A DNA stretch of 64,000 nucleotides from Septoria linicola. Taxonomy: Eukaryota > Ascomycota > Dothideomycetes > Mycosphaerellales > Mycosphaerellaceae. Positions 33,869-45,109 of the stretch are shown here, piece after piece (position 1 is the first letter of the stretch; each line of letters opens with the position of its first letter). The translations under genes were made by a program, and so were the position numbers. Under the pieces are notes generated by a model that worked only from the letters and a program-made list of their open reading frames with translations, ran no database searches and was not told where the DNA came from. The stretch lies in NCBI GenBank assembly GCA_024114885.1, contig CP099419.1:248001-312000 (forward strand), read 5' to 3'.

Positions 33869-34595
33869 GATTGCAGCTGCGTGTGGTTCATAGTTCCGGC
33901 ACGTATTACATGGGATTTCGCTTTCAGTCGGCATGATCGCACGGTTGCTGGAAGAGGGCGTAGATCTTAACGAGCTACATGAGAATTGTGAAGGGAAAGT
34001 GCGGTCTATCTGGCAGATCATGCTTGAGCGCCTTCATGACCAGATATATGATTCGCTCATTGATGATATAGCAGTCCCTGAGTTCTTCGTGGACGTCCTC
34101 CGTTCGATAGACATCTTCCTCGCAAGTGGCGCGGACCCAGGCTGCTTCCTCCATCTAGAACCAGGAGACTACTCTCTTCAGCAAAGTGATTCGAGTACCC
34201 TCACGGCAATTCAGTCCTTTCAGCTAGGCATGACATATATCGACGACTCCAATTGGGATGAGGGTGAGAAGCGTACCCTAAAAGACACTTTCACGGCTAT
34301 CATAGAAAAATTACAGCAAGCTTTGGCAGCGAAGTCGGAAGTGGGCGGGAGTGTTCAGGAGATCGTCCATGGAGCAGGATCTGATCGTCCTGAAATGGTC
34401 ACTGCGACAGCATTTACATCAGTCAGCCGGATCGGTTATGGCATCGAACACAGTCAGGTCACACCCTTGTCATACGGCGAGCACGCGATGATACACCCAC
34501 AAAATACACGGCCTTCACGAAGTATTATGTCCATCTCCCTGAGATCCGACGGCAGAGGTTGGCGACGGCATCAACTAGCAGAACGTGCTCTTTAA
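33869..34595 (+). pseudogene. NACHT paralogue 2, 3' part after the hAT insertion
   Basis: The open frame 33933-34595 (220 residues) starts MIARLLEEGVDLNELHENCE. It aligns with the C-terminal frame of paralogue 1 (LDTTITLLRSVTDPNEQLTR, then EEFLKCGANPD against IDIFLASGADPG). It therefore continues the gene that breaks off at 30343. The residues are ankyrin-like in spacing but no full repeat array is visible. The last 80 residues have no counterpart. With the transposon in place it cannot be made as one protein. Confidence 0.7.
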
Positions 34596-35166
34596 GGGAA
34601 ATGAAGCTATTGGAAATCGATCAGCATGCAGAATCAGTTCAGATGTCGTCCGCTAGTCCCGCAGATGTTTCAAGACTTTTTCCCACTGCAAGCGATTTTG
34701 TCATGATTCGATGCTACTGAAAGCCTTCCAGACATGGCTGTCACTCCATTGCCGGCCGCCTTACTGGCTGCATCATCTCCAGTGTAGGATGTGAATATTG
34801 CTGGTGCTTGGTGGGTACATAAGGCCGTTTCTTGGTAGTGACAGACGCATGCTAGCAGGTTGGTAGCCATCGCACAGTTCCTTCGCCTGTCTCGGCTTTC
34901 CAGGTCTTGTGCGTGGTGTAATCGAATCAAAAGGTACGATCAAGGAAGCTATGAAGAGAGTTGTCAGGCCAGCGTGGTACTCTTAGGGTTGGGGTGTGGA
35001 CTGTAGCTCGCTGGCAAGGCTAAGTTGCCGATGGTCCTTCTAAGCCAAGACTTTTGGGGCCCGTGCGCCCTCGGGACGCGGCACCCTGGCCTCCCCTACT
35101 GCAATCAGTCCTCCTTCCTTGTTTCACTTCCTTTTCCGCGCGACGTTTCCTATCAATCCGTCTGCT
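34596..35166. other. Intergenic, 571 bp
   Basis: No supported coding or RNA feature. It contains the promoter of the AIM9-like gene. Confidence 0.5.
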
Positions 35167-36953
35167 ATGCGATCGATCAGATGGAATCGATCTCTTCCAA
35201 CTCAAGCTGCAAGACGTCGACTCACTGTGACATGCCGGGGTGGGTCTCGTGTTGAGATGTGTCTAAGCATAAGCTGAATCTCCCAGGGTCAACCATCAGT
35301 CGCGAAGACCTCTACAGATACACCAATGGAAGCTTCTTGACCGACGAAACCAATGCTGTCAGCCGGCGGTATCTTAAATTCGACCTCGATGAGTTGTGCT
35401 CTATTGCCTCCCGAATTGGGAGCACTTCCGCGATCAGAGAAGTCGAGAAAATAGAGGGCGGCTTCAGCAGAGCATTGCTGCTGAAGAAGCTGGACGGCAC
35501 TGAGGTCGTCGCCAAGCTACCTTTCAGTATTGCAGGCCCAGCTTATTATACGACTGCCTCCGAGGTTGCCGTCATGCAGTATAGTATGCCCTAACAGCCG
35601 ACTCACACTTGCAAGTCTCGTGCTGACTTCTTTGCCCAAAAGTACGCCAACACACAAAAGTGCCAGTACCTAAGATTCTGGCATGGAGTTCAAACCAGAC
35701 GAACGTCGTCGGAGCAGAGTATATCATCATGGAGAAAGCGCCTGGGATACAGCTTGTCAAGGTTTTCGACAAGATGCGTGACTACGATCACTTCATGCTG
35801 ATCAAGAATCTCTGTGCTCTCGAGTCTGAGCTCGCCGCGATCGAATTTCCAGCGAGCGGCTCTCTATACTTACGGCAATCTCTGCAAGACAGCAACGACG
35901 TCGCGATACCTCTCGATATATCGCAAGATCCGGAAGGTCAATTCTGTATCGGCCCTGCTTGTGATCGGACCTGGAATGACGACAGAAGTCCTGCTGTGAG
36001 AAAAGGTCCATGTACGTTGCTTCTGAATTTGCTTGGCAGTCATGTAAAACGCGCTCACAGATGTCCCAGGGCCGAGTCTACCAGCTTTCGGTCAAGCGCT
36101 CGTAGAGCGTGAGATTGCTCGCACCAACAGCAGACCTGACAATCAGGAGCCCGGACATTCTCGTTCACCCTCAAAGGCTGAGCAAATTGCCACACTACAA
36201 CTAGCCTCGGATGTCGCTACACGAATGGCTGCAGAGAGTCTGCCTGGCAAATTTGCGAGTCCCACTCTTTGGCATTCCGATCTCCACCTTGGAAACATAT
36301 ACGTCTCAGAAGAAGATCCGACACAAATCGTGTCTATCATAGATTGGCAGTCTCTACTCGTCTTGCCTCTGTTCTGCCAGGTCCGGTTTCCGGAATTCCT
36401 CGATCTTCCCGAAGACTATGAAATTGGAGCTCCTGTTCCAGATCGCCCTGAGAAACTTGATGAGATGGAGGAGGACGACCGTCTGATAGCGGAGCATGAG
36501 TATAAGCAGGCATGTCTCGGAAAAGCGTACGAGGCTGCAAGCGGGTTCAAGAACAAACAAGTCTATAAGGCGCTTCGGCTGCCTACCTACTACAAGGACT
36601 TTCTTGAACGGTGCGGCGAGGTTTCGGAAGAGGGTATTGTTCCTCTCCGGGCCTGTCTCATCGAGCTACCAAAAGGCTGGGAAGAGTCAGACCTTGCTGG
36701 AGAATGCCCAATCGAGTTTACTCCAGAGGATCTGCTCAAGCATGAAGAGGAATTTGAGGACTATTCAAGCTTCCATCGTATTCGGGCCATCGCTCGTGAA
36801 TACTTGGACACAGACACAGAGGGATGGATACCGCCAGGGACAGATATCGAGTTCAAACGGAATCAGAACCAGAAGCTGTTGCAATTGATGATGAAAAGAA
36901 GCGCTGAATATGGAAAGACCCCGGAGGAGGTGCGCCAGATATGGCCTTTCTAA
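35167..36953 (+). CDS. AIM9-like mitochondrial aminoglycoside-phosphotransferase-fold protein
   Basis: Four exons: 35167-35239, 35287-35583, 35643-36011, 36061-36953. The introns are 47, 59 and 49 bp, all GT...AG and phase 1. The product is 543 residues. The short first exon gives a basic start (MRSIRWNRSLPTQAARRRLT), a likely mitochondrial presequence. DLYRYTNGSFL and GPAYYTTASEVAVMQYIRQH follow, then VPVPKILAWSS and VGAEYIIMEKAPG. The catalytic loop is LWHSDLHLGNIYV (HxDxxxxN type) and the metal-binding motif is IIDWQS. This order is that of yeast Aim9 and related APH-family proteins, whose substrate is unknown. Exon joins restore family residues at each intron. Without the first exon the frame would have no ATG. 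Confidence 0.88.
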
Positions 36954-37932
36954 AATCTACAATATCGCGAATCCCATCTTCAATTGCTTCTTGCGCCACG
37001 AATGGCTTATATTACTGGACCTGGAGACAACGGATGCCAAATAAACACCACCACCAACTATCTCAAGGCACTGTCTTCGAAATATCATCATAGTTCCTGC
37101 TGTTCTGCTCCACGGCGATCCGACACCATTACGCTCCGGACTCAGCCAACCTTGCCTTTGAACTGTTTGGCCGCATCCTCGAACATTCTATTGATCTCAT
37201 CCTCTTGTTCGTCTTCCGGGAAGGTATATTTTGAATCCAACACATCATATGTCGTGGCAGATACTTATACTTTCTGCCTGTCAGGAAGGCCTGACACGCG
37301 TTAGCTTTGATTCTCGAGACTGTGCCGCTCATGTTATGCGCAGCGCTTAAGAACCTCCAATCCGAGACGCCGCATGCCGGCAGAACATCTGGTCCACAGA
37401 GCCCTCGTCACATTCTGAGACTTGACCAGTAGTAAGATTGCACAGCCCGAGCGTGACAAACTAACATGGACCACGAAGCGCGCAGCTCTTCCATATCATA
37501 GACATTCCACCACCATGTGCCGCAGCGCCCAACATAGATTCCAGGCTAGACACCGGCTCCTGCACGCCGCATCCATCCACTACTTCATCCACTACGCGCC
37601 GACTACGGAGAGCAAATCATTGCAGCTCCGCGAGCCGCCGGCTCGTGGCGCAGCATCGCTACGCCGCCAGCCAACGACTAAGACTCCTCAAGCATGATCT
37701 ACGACAAGCTCGTGCCATGAAGCTTGAGTGTCGCCGGTGAACAACTGAGCGATCATGTTTCCCTGAAAATTCGTGAAGTATTGATCTTGTGGGTAAGCCT
37801 CAGACGCGTAAGGCACCAGCCATGAATGTATGGCCCCTGACGCAAGCGGAGCGGCGGAAACGCTAAGTCCGAATATGTTGAGTCCGCTCTTATCTGTTAT
37901 TTATCGGTCAAGTCCAAACACCCCATAGTCGA
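36954..37932. other. Intergenic, about 980 bp
   Basis: No supported gene. The 91-codon plus-strand frame at 37422-37697 has no domain or exon partner. Confidence 0.45.
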
Positions 37933-38837
37933 TCATTCCTCACCTATCATCGTTTTCTGGCAATGGCGTATATCGTGAACTATGCAGAGCCTTGGTTGCA
38001 ACGACGAATCGTTCTGAGTGGATGAGCGTTCAACGAATGCCAGACACGATTGCCAGGTCTCCATGGGCAAGGTTCTGTCGGTGGAGAAATGCTCCAAGAG
38101 TTGGCGGAATGCCGACGCCTTCTCTGCTCTGGAGCGCGATGTATAGAACACACGCTCGTACACTCGCGGCTTCTCATCTGCAATGGCATCATCGAGCTCC
38201 CTCTTGGAGATGTTGAGTGACTTTCGCCGTCGCCGAATCTGCGTATACCGCCACACGTATGGCACCGGTAGCTTATCAGCAATTAGAGTCTGGTGTTGGA
38301 GAAATTGCGGTGATCTCCCGACCAATATCGATGCTGTAGATTGAGAACAGCCGTGCTCGAACCCAAGCATTTCTCACAACGTTCCACTTGATTTCCGGCC
38401 GCTCCATTAACCTTGAGGCAGATGAGGAGGCGGTGGTCGGTGACGATGCGACGTACGGGAAAGTAGCGATCCAGACATGGTCGCTCAGTGTTGGGATCCC
38501 GATAGTCTGCTGTAAGGTCAAGTGCTGATGCTTGCAGTAGTTCCGTCCAGCGAGTAGTGTGATGCGAGAAAAAGACATCTGTTGATGGCAGCAACAAGCT
38601 CTGCGATATCGGGAGCAGAGCTGTTCTTATACGTCGTGAGTTCTTGGTTGGTCCAAGTTGCGCAATACTGTAACTGCAGGAGACGCCGAGAAAGTGACTT
38701 GCTCGAATTCGAGTGAGTGCACGTTGGCGTGAGATCTTGTGAAGCCAACCAGGTAAGAAGTGACTAGTGCGTTCCCGTGCCAGCCAAGAGTGAATGCATT
38801 TGTGTCTGTGGTCACTGATGAGTGCAGACCACACCAC
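37933..38837 (-). pseudogene. Degenerate copy of an unrecognised gene family (copy 2)
   Basis: Three overlapping minus-strand frames together resemble the gene at 39575-41071. The part near 38400-38430 reads LMERPEIKWNVVRNA (against FMERPNIKRNVLGN). The part from 38370 down reads LNISKRELDDAIADEKPRVY (against LPITRREFAEAVRDDTARTI), then LCIVHDIRHC (against LCAAHMRSHC). At least two frame changes are needed and the C-terminal half of copy 1 is missing, so this is a truncated relic. I do not recognise the family. It is an alpha-rich soluble protein with no membrane segment. Confidence 0.6.
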
Positions 38838-39574
38838 TAGCGATCTCTTGAGCAGGGAAGAATGAAGCTATTATGCAACATGACCAGTTCGGAAGGATAT
38901 GGTCAAGACAAAAGTGGTTTGAACGGCTGTAGCGAGCTCTTCACATGTAGCCTCAAGACTGGAAGCCAACTCAAGAGACACTAACATGCGATTCATCAGG
39001 TAGCAGTGAACATGGCTCTCAGAAACGAGCTGCAACGTGAGCTTTATGCCAAACTTGGCAAGCATCGCATGTGGGTGGCCCTTTTCCTTACCACCAGCCC
39101 AAAGAGTATTACATGCGCGGCGCCTCCGCATCTTGCAAGGTCGCTGTGCAGCAGCAAAGTGGAACTATCCGTCCCCAGAGCTTAGGCAAGATCAACCGCC
39201 GGCCGTGTCGCTTCACTGATCGCGCTATCGCCGCACCGTCTGACGTTACTAGAGAGCAAGCGCCGGCTCGCGCTCGATAAAGGATGCTCTGTCATAGACC
39301 ACTGTGGCGTCCTGTTCAGAGACTCTGACACCACATCAAGTCCAGCTATTCCCAGTTAGAGAGTCGAGCGCAGCCGCGTGGTCTGCTGCTTATCCAAGAC
39401 TGCACCATCTGAGAACCCCTCGTCCTACCATTAATACAAAATGCCCTTTCCCGTATTGAAAGGCCGGGATCCAGAGTTTTCCAGCAGTCTTGCATACCGC
39501 AGTACCTGTCGCTCGCAGTCGCATCCGCTCGATCGACATCCGACAAAAGTAAAATCGCCTCTCCCTCAGCATGA
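38838..39574. other. Intergenic between the two paralogous relics
   Basis: No supported gene. Short frames on both strands only. Confidence 0.4.
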
Positions 39575-41071
39575 TCAGTTCTGTTTCTTATGCGCACGCC
39601 TTGGGAGTCTCGCCAACTGTGACTGCCGACCAGGACGAGCGACAGTGGTGTTTGGCTTCTTGCCTGCTGGCTGCGGCGTGGGAACAACGACTGGCTCTGC
39701 CTGTCGCGGATCCTTGAGCTCGTATCTCTGCAGCACTTGAGACCGCATGAGACCCAGATGCTCAGCGACTTCGCGAAGGATGTACTCGACGGCCAGCTGC
39801 TCGGCACTGTCTCTGATCTGAGATGAGTCCGTCATCGCAGCGGAAGCTTGGTCTGTGGCAAGTACACGGTCACCGTCGCCAGCCTGATAGAGGAGGTCTC
39901 TCATGATCCAGAAGAGTTTATCAATGCTCATTTTGCTAGGGCAATATTCACCCAGATCAGCCTTTACCACCGAGGCGAGCCCATAAGGGAGGATGCCCCC
40001 GAGAACCTTGAAGTTCCATGGTGCTTCGTGAGAGAACGCGATGGGACCATTTTGTTGGTCGAGATAATCTACAGTCATGCGAGCAGCTCTCATGCAGACT
40101 ATGTAGCGATGAACAGCATCCATTCGCTCACTGTGCTCAAAGCGGCCCTGCGCATGAGCTGTGCATAGCTCTCGCCAGGTAGTATCCACATCTCCACTGA
40201 GCATCTGAGCAATAATGTCTGCCTGGGAGGGAGAGATGAAACGATCAGTACTGGAGTTCCAGCGGAGGCACACTTCGAGAGTTGGAAGCCATGAATAGAG
40301 AGCTCCGGGAACGAGTGCACCATCCGCGAAGTCGAGCTCGACTCTGCTGACTTCTACGACATCTGTAGAACATTAGCTATAGTAAGCGTGGAGTGAAATG
40401 CAGTATGCTTACTAATCATTGTAGTCCGACAATGACTTCTCATGTGAGCTGCACAGAGTCTTGGCCAGGCTGCTACGTCTCGATCTGTCGCTGGCACTCG
40501 TATGTGTGCTAGAAATGACTGGCAGGTATTGGGTGCAAAGGTGGGCTCGGTAACCACTTTAGTGATCAGCAGGCCGAAGGCACGCCTCTTACTCATAGCC
40601 GTGGAAGACCGGAATAGAAGATTGTTGATTGTGCGCGCCGTGTCGTCCCTGACAGCCTCGGCGAACTCGCGTCTCGTGATGGGGAGGTAGGGCATCTGGC
40701 TTCCAATCATTGAATACGTAGACGAGTGTGGCACGTTGAACTTCCCAACGAGCTTGGATTGTGGACTCGGAGCCAGGTTGGTGATAGCGTCATGGATCTC
40801 TAGCCCATGCAGGGAGGCAAGTTGCTCACAGAGGTAAAATATTGCCCAGAACGTTCCGCTTGATATTGGGCCGCTCCATGAATTCAACCCAGTCTGGTTC
40901 CTTGAACGAGGTTGTGCCGTCACTCCAAGCACCTTGGAATGCCAGAAAAGAGTTGAAGATATCGTAAGCACTGTCGAAGTTGTCCGAGATCAAGTCGCGG
41001 ACCTCTTGTGGGAGGTGAGGTGGAGGCTGCCGATTGCCCTTGGGCACGGCCAGGAACGCCGTGTCAGGCAT
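39575..41071 (-). pseudogene. Unrecognised gene family (copy 1), one frameshift
   Basis: The start at 41071 (MPDTAFLAVPKGNRQPPPHL) runs in one frame through FMERPNIKRNVLGN. The matching sequence continues in another frame from about 40840 (FYLCEQLASLHGLEIHDAIT) to an ordinary 50-bp intron (40363-40412, gtaagc...ctacag). It then runs to a stop at 39575, ending in a basic tail (RRAHKKQN). The only GT...AG span that would fix the frame is 28 nt, too short for a fungal intron, so a one-base indel near 40836-40848 is likely. The ancestral product is about 470 residues, alpha-rich, without signal or membrane segments. The function is unknown. It is in tandem with the relic at 37933-38837. Confidence 0.55.
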
Positions 41072-41824
41072 GTTGAATTGCTGCCATATGCAATGTGTCT
41101 GCCATGAACGTGGAGTGCCACTTACGAGCAGTTGATCCGGATATTGTAAGCTCTAACGTATCGAGTTGTAGAGAGAGTCGTGGCCTTGAAAAGGTGAAGC
41201 GGAATGACGTTTGAAAGTACTCAGGCTAGCAACGAGCTCAGAGATCTGTACTTGTATGGGCGAGAGTGTTGCGTCTGCGTTTCGTGACGGCCGCAACGGT
41301 GAGCGCAGGAAGAGTGACCAGCTGAAATTAATCGGCGCGGGCGTGAAGTTCCGCAGACCAGAACCCGCCGAAGTCTGCGAAGACGAGGACCCAGGCAGAA
41401 GAAAGTCACAAGAGTCAACGACGCGTTTGAGCGTTGGCACGTCGCACAGATCGGCAGCTTTCTGGTCGATCCAGAGGACCTAGCAGTCTCTCGCACGCAG
41501 AGTTATGAGTGCCGTTCCTGAGTCGGCCGAGGTTGCTCGTTTGACGTGTTGGTGGTACACGGTAAGGGAGCAGTGGAAAGCTTGATTCCAGAGAGACCGT
41601 AGTCTCTGGCTACACGTAAAGCTTTCACATTGTGGGTAGGTATCGTTCCAATCTACCGTCTCAAAGAAGACCATCTTGAACTCCTATACCATGCTTCGTG
41701 ATTCCCTTTCTGGGTCATAATACCTCCAACGCCGTCGCTAAGTTATATCCACACATCAAGTCGCAGCTTCACCCTGCCGCAATAGGCATCCTTACAGAAG
41801 CCATTCTCTTATGCGGCTTCCACC
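41072..41824. other. Intergenic, about 750 bp
   Basis: No supported gene. Overlapping short frames on both strands at 41153-41674 have no family resemblance. Confidence 0.45.
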
Positions 41825-43039
41825 TCAAGTCTGCAACCACTGATCAAAATACACACAACTCTGCGGATTAATCGGTCCTCCCTCCTTGCACACCTCAAAC
41901 ACAGGACACCTTCCACAAGGCGTCTGCGTCAGACCAGTACCCACAGCTTCCTCCTCGATATCGTAAGACTGGCCTGGAGGTCTGAACGTCACGCCTCTCT
42001 TCGTTCGATATCCCCAAGTTCCATCTGAAGGATTCCAGATCTTCTCTAGCCGATCATCCCAGCCCAGCACATCGAGACAGCCTTGCACTTCCGGTACGGT
42101 CAAGGAAGCAGACTTGGTGGCTGTGAGGGCATCGGAGGTGATGATGAAGGAGTGGATGTCTTCTGCTGTGGGGTAGTGGTGGATGCCAGCACGATGCATG
42201 AGTTGGGGGAAGTCGGCCTCGGAGAAGTTGTGTGCGCGGCGGTATTGGTGGGGCTTCACAGCCAGGTCTTCGATATCAGTCGGTCGCTTTCGCTTCTGGC
42301 CTGCGGAGGAGTCGTTTGTGTCTTCGATGAGGATCGCATCCTCCTTGGCGGCAGAGGAGTCCTTCTTGGAAGACTTGTGGTGCTTCTTTTTCTTCTCCGC
42401 TTCAACCCAGCTGTTGCTCTTGACGTAGAAGATGATCAGATTGAGCAGTTCATCTCTGAACGACTCATCCAAGTCTCCCGCATCAAAGAAAGAATTGCCC
42501 GTGACGTCCTCACTGGGCACCAGATGCTGCAGCATGTACACCCTCTGCGCTGGCGCTTTCACACTCCTCACGGGCTTAATCAGCCTCTGACTCTCCAGAT
42601 TCTTAACCACTTTCTGCACGACCGCCTGCGCCAAGCCATTCATCTTGTTCTTGATGCTCTTGATCCATATTCCCGTGTTGTGACTGGCTTCGATGATTTC
42701 GTAAATCATCTTCTCGTCCTTATCCAGTCCTCTGATCGCCTTTGCTGCTTCTCGTGGGCGAATGGACCAGCTGAGGCCTTTTTCCTTTGTATTGAGTGTG
42801 CGGAAGAGACTTTGCGAGGTCAAGTAGCGGATAATGGGCAGCAGCTCTTTCTTATCGGCGATGGTGGGCGGAGCGTGTTCGAGCAGCTGTTCCTGGGTGA
42901 AAGTGACGGTGAAGCTGCCGTTGTCGTCTTGCGACTGCGACATGATGACTTTGTACAGCTCCTCCGACGCTCGTGCCACCGGCGACAGCGACAGCGACAG
43001 CTCCTCCTTCTCCTTCTTGTCGAGCATCGGTGTGGCCAT
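41825..43039 (-). CDS. RNA polymerase III subunit RPC6 (RPC34)
   Basis: Intronless, about 404 residues from the first ATG (MATPMLDKKEK). RPC6 is part of the RPC3-RPC6-RPC7 subcomplex that helps TFIIIB recruitment and promoter opening in the nucleus. Winged-helix domains occupy about residues 18-165, with the family block DEKMIYEIIEASHNTGIWIK. A charged linker (KKKKHHKSSKKDSS...) is followed by the C-terminal region TWGYRTKRGVTFRPPGQSYD. The protein ends with the conserved cysteines CGRCPVFEVC...CVYFDQW that bind an Fe-S cluster in this subunit. A non-ATG extension upstream is ignored. A 439-codon antisense frame over the same region is a shadow. Confidence 0.93.
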   Translation of the reverse strand: MATPMLDKKEKEELSLSLSPVARASEELYKVIMSQSQDDNGSFTVTFTQEQLLEHAPPTIADKKELLPIIRYLTSQSLFRTLNTKEKGLSWSIRPREAAKAIRGLDKDEKMIYEIIEASHNTGIWIKSIKNKMNGLAQAVVQKVVKNLESQRLIKPVRSVKAPAQRVYMLQHLVPSEDVTGNSFFDAGDLDESFRDELLNLIIFYVKSNSWVEAEKKKKHHKSSKKDSSAAKEDAILIEDTNDSSAGQKRKRPTDIEDLAVKPHQYRRAHNFSEADFPQLMHRAGIHHYPTAEDIHSFIITSDALTATKSASLTVPEVQGCLDVLGWDDRLEKIWNPSDGTWGYRTKRGVTFRPPGQSYDIEEEAVGTGLTQTPCGRCPVFEVCKEGGPINPQSCVYFDQWLQT

Positions 43040-43855
43040 TTTATGCAAATTGCGTGCGGCGTGCACAAACGGAAGGTTGGTGTTATCGGGCAATCATCAA
43101 GTCGTGGGTTGGAAGCAGCAAGTGAGTCGCGTGCATGTGAAAGTTCAAGTTCACACTCCCAGAGCGGCGAATTGTCGGCCCGTCCACAGGGTCCACTTGG
43201 CGCAACTCTCTCACGACGACATCTCGCTTCACTTGGAACGCTGCATGCACGATGCATCGCATTTTATGCATCGACATATTCGACTTGTGGTCACAGCCAC
43301 GATAGACTGTCGATATATGTGCCAGCAGCTATTACTGATGTTCCAACCGCTGATCTATGCCGCGACATGGACAGATCCATTGGAGACGGCAGACAACCAT
43401 AATTTACGCACAAGAACATATCTCTAGATCACTGCAGTATTGCTGGAGAACACGATCGTAGCCTCAAGTCATCCATCGCCTAGCTCCTGGACTGATCAAA
43501 TGCCCCTCGTACTGAACGCTCTCGCATCACCAGACTTGCACAATCGTCCTTACGTAAGAACACCTACTGCACAACCGTATTCCATGCTGTTTAGCGATTC
43601 AAGCGTCCAGCAATCGACGTCTCATCACTGCTAAGCTGCTCCAGATAGCAGCCGTGTCACATGCGAACCAAAATTCTACGCCTTCTCAAGAGCATATCGA
43701 ACAAGCACGCGCCATTCGTGACCTTGTACTGCAATCCCAAAGGCCAGCTCTTCCAACAAAGCCGACCTATCGAGCATTCTTCATCGTGTTATCCCTGCCT
43801 GAGCTCATCTCACTCATGCTTTTATCGCTCTCCCTCGCCCTTGCTCCTTCTCCTT
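43040..43855. other. Intergenic, about 815 bp
   Basis: No supported gene. The 3' end runs into a polypyrimidine-rich tract on the plus strand. Confidence 0.45.
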
Positions 43856-44200
43856 CTAATCCTCCTCGTTCTTCTCCTCCTCCTCTTGCTCCTCCTCTCC
43901 CACCTTCTCTGTCTCTCCACTCTCCTGCCCATTTTTGTCATGCTCTTTCCCGTCCACCGCGATCTCGCTCTCTTTCTCCATATCCATACATCCACGCTCT
44001 TCCATTGTCTGTCTCTGCTGCTGCTCTTGCTCTTCCTCGGAGGCGTTGGGAGAGGATGTGGCGGTAGTGTTGTGAGGGTGTGGATCATCGTTGGGTGGAG
44101 GAATGCTGGGTTCGGGGTCTACGTGCGCGTCCGGGTGTTCGATAGGGCTGTCAGTGGCATTCTCGGTGGGAGCAGCCGTGTTGTTGGTAGGAATTGTCAT
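43856..44200 (-). CDS. Hypothetical acidic low-complexity protein
   Basis: A 114-codon frame starting MTIPTNNTAAPTENATDSPI. It is Thr/Pro/Asn-rich at first and then strongly Glu-rich (EEEQEQQQRQ, then VGEEEQEEEEKNEED). The Glu runs come from the CTC/CTT-rich plus strand at 43.84-43.91 kb, so the open frame may be a composition effect. No domain, signal or membrane segment. A real product would be disordered. Low confidence. Confidence 0.3.
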   Translation of the reverse strand: MTIPTNNTAAPTENATDSPIEHPDAHVDPEPSIPPPNDDPHPHNTTATSSPNASEEEQEQQQRQTMEERGCMDMEKESEIAVDGKEHDKNGQESGETEKVGEEEQEEEEKNEED

Positions 44201-44716
44201 CGTTGAGGTGCTTCTGAGGAGTTTCGTGAGGGCGAGCTGGTATGCCTGGACATTCGATAGTCCAGAGGTCCAGTAGGAAAAAGGACTTTAGTTTTCATGT
44301 TGTATGTTTCGCGTGGTTTGCTCACAACTCTGCTTAGAAAGTTAAGAAATGTCGCGGTCGTTCTGTGCCACAGCCAGCTTCATTGTCTCAGCTTCAGACA
44401 CCTCAGTCACTGCCTAAAATCAGAGTGCCTGAACAGAACAGACTAGTCTTATCTGTCGGCCTGTTTTCGATCTTACATATCTTGACAAAACGTTCTTGCT
44501 GCTTGTCGGAGGCGCAGCGCGGTGTGTACTACCTTAGATTGGAGGGCGTCGATGTGAGGACATACTTCACTGTCAATTGTAATCGATCTCGTCATCCAGT
44601 GTATCTCTCATCCTATTGCTATTCGCTGTCCGCTTTACTGCCCTATTCGTTTAGTCTTTGCCGCGACAGCTCCTGTTATCGCAGTGACAGTTCTGCTCCG
44701 CATGCTACAGTGTTCA
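44201..44716. other. Intergenic, about 515 bp
   Basis: Nothing supportable seen in it. Confidence 0.4.
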
Positions 44717-45109
44717 TCAGCGCTGCGTCCACCAGTCGTAGGTCTCCACGCTGCTTTTCAGCTCGTCTCTTGTGTCGGTGACTTTCAGCTTTGCCACTCT
44801 TGACACTCATCAGTAGTGCCTTTCGATCTGTTTGAGCAGAGGCAGTAAAACAAAGCAAGACTCACAATTCCTCTTGCCCTCCACCTTCGAATCGGGCACT
44901 TTCTTTCGCCCGTTCTTGCCCTCCTGCTTCACTTCCTCGATTTTGTTCGGCAGAGTGTGCGACACAAACTTCCACGCACCGACAAGATAGTCGAGAAAGT
45001 CCGCTGGACGGTCCATATCCGAGGGCGTGGCGGCGTTGCCGATGGTTGAAGCCTTCTTGGAAGTGGGTTTGTTCTTCTTCTTGTTCTGGCTGTTGGTGTT
45101 GTCGGACAT
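44717..45109 (-). CDS. Small conserved basic/acidic protein, function unknown
   Basis: Two exons, 45109-44866 and 44796-44717, with a 69-bp intron (gtgagt...gtcaagag, branch ctgat, phase 1). The product is 107 residues, starting MSDNTNSQNKKKNKPTSKKA after a ccaccATG context. A Lys/Asn-rich N-terminus leads to RPADFLDYLVGAWKFVSHTL, which looks like an amphipathic helix. VEGKRNLAKLKVTDTRDELK follows and the C-terminus is SSVETYDWWTQR. A shorter 38-bp intron is possible but gives a much less protein-like second exon. Probably soluble, with no signal peptide. I do not recognise a named family. Confidence 0.65.

Noticed and set aside
40820..40850. A 28-nt GT...AG intron that would repair the frame of the unrecognised gene
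   Set aside because: Every supported intron in this window is at least 47 bp, so 28 nt is too short and an indel is more likely.
42083..43402. A 439-codon open frame on the plus strand across RPC6
   Set aside because: It lies antisense to a well-supported RPC6 gene, has no domain, and its length follows from the codon bias of the real gene.
43654..44206. Leu/Ser/Pro-rich plus-strand frames of 137 and 181 codons
   Set aside because: They are translations of the CTC/CTT-rich tract in shifted frames, without any family resemblance.
44828..44865. A 38-bp intron in the small conserved gene at 44717-45109
   Set aside because: It is shorter than every other intron here and gives a less protein-like exon than the 69-bp alternative (44797-44865).
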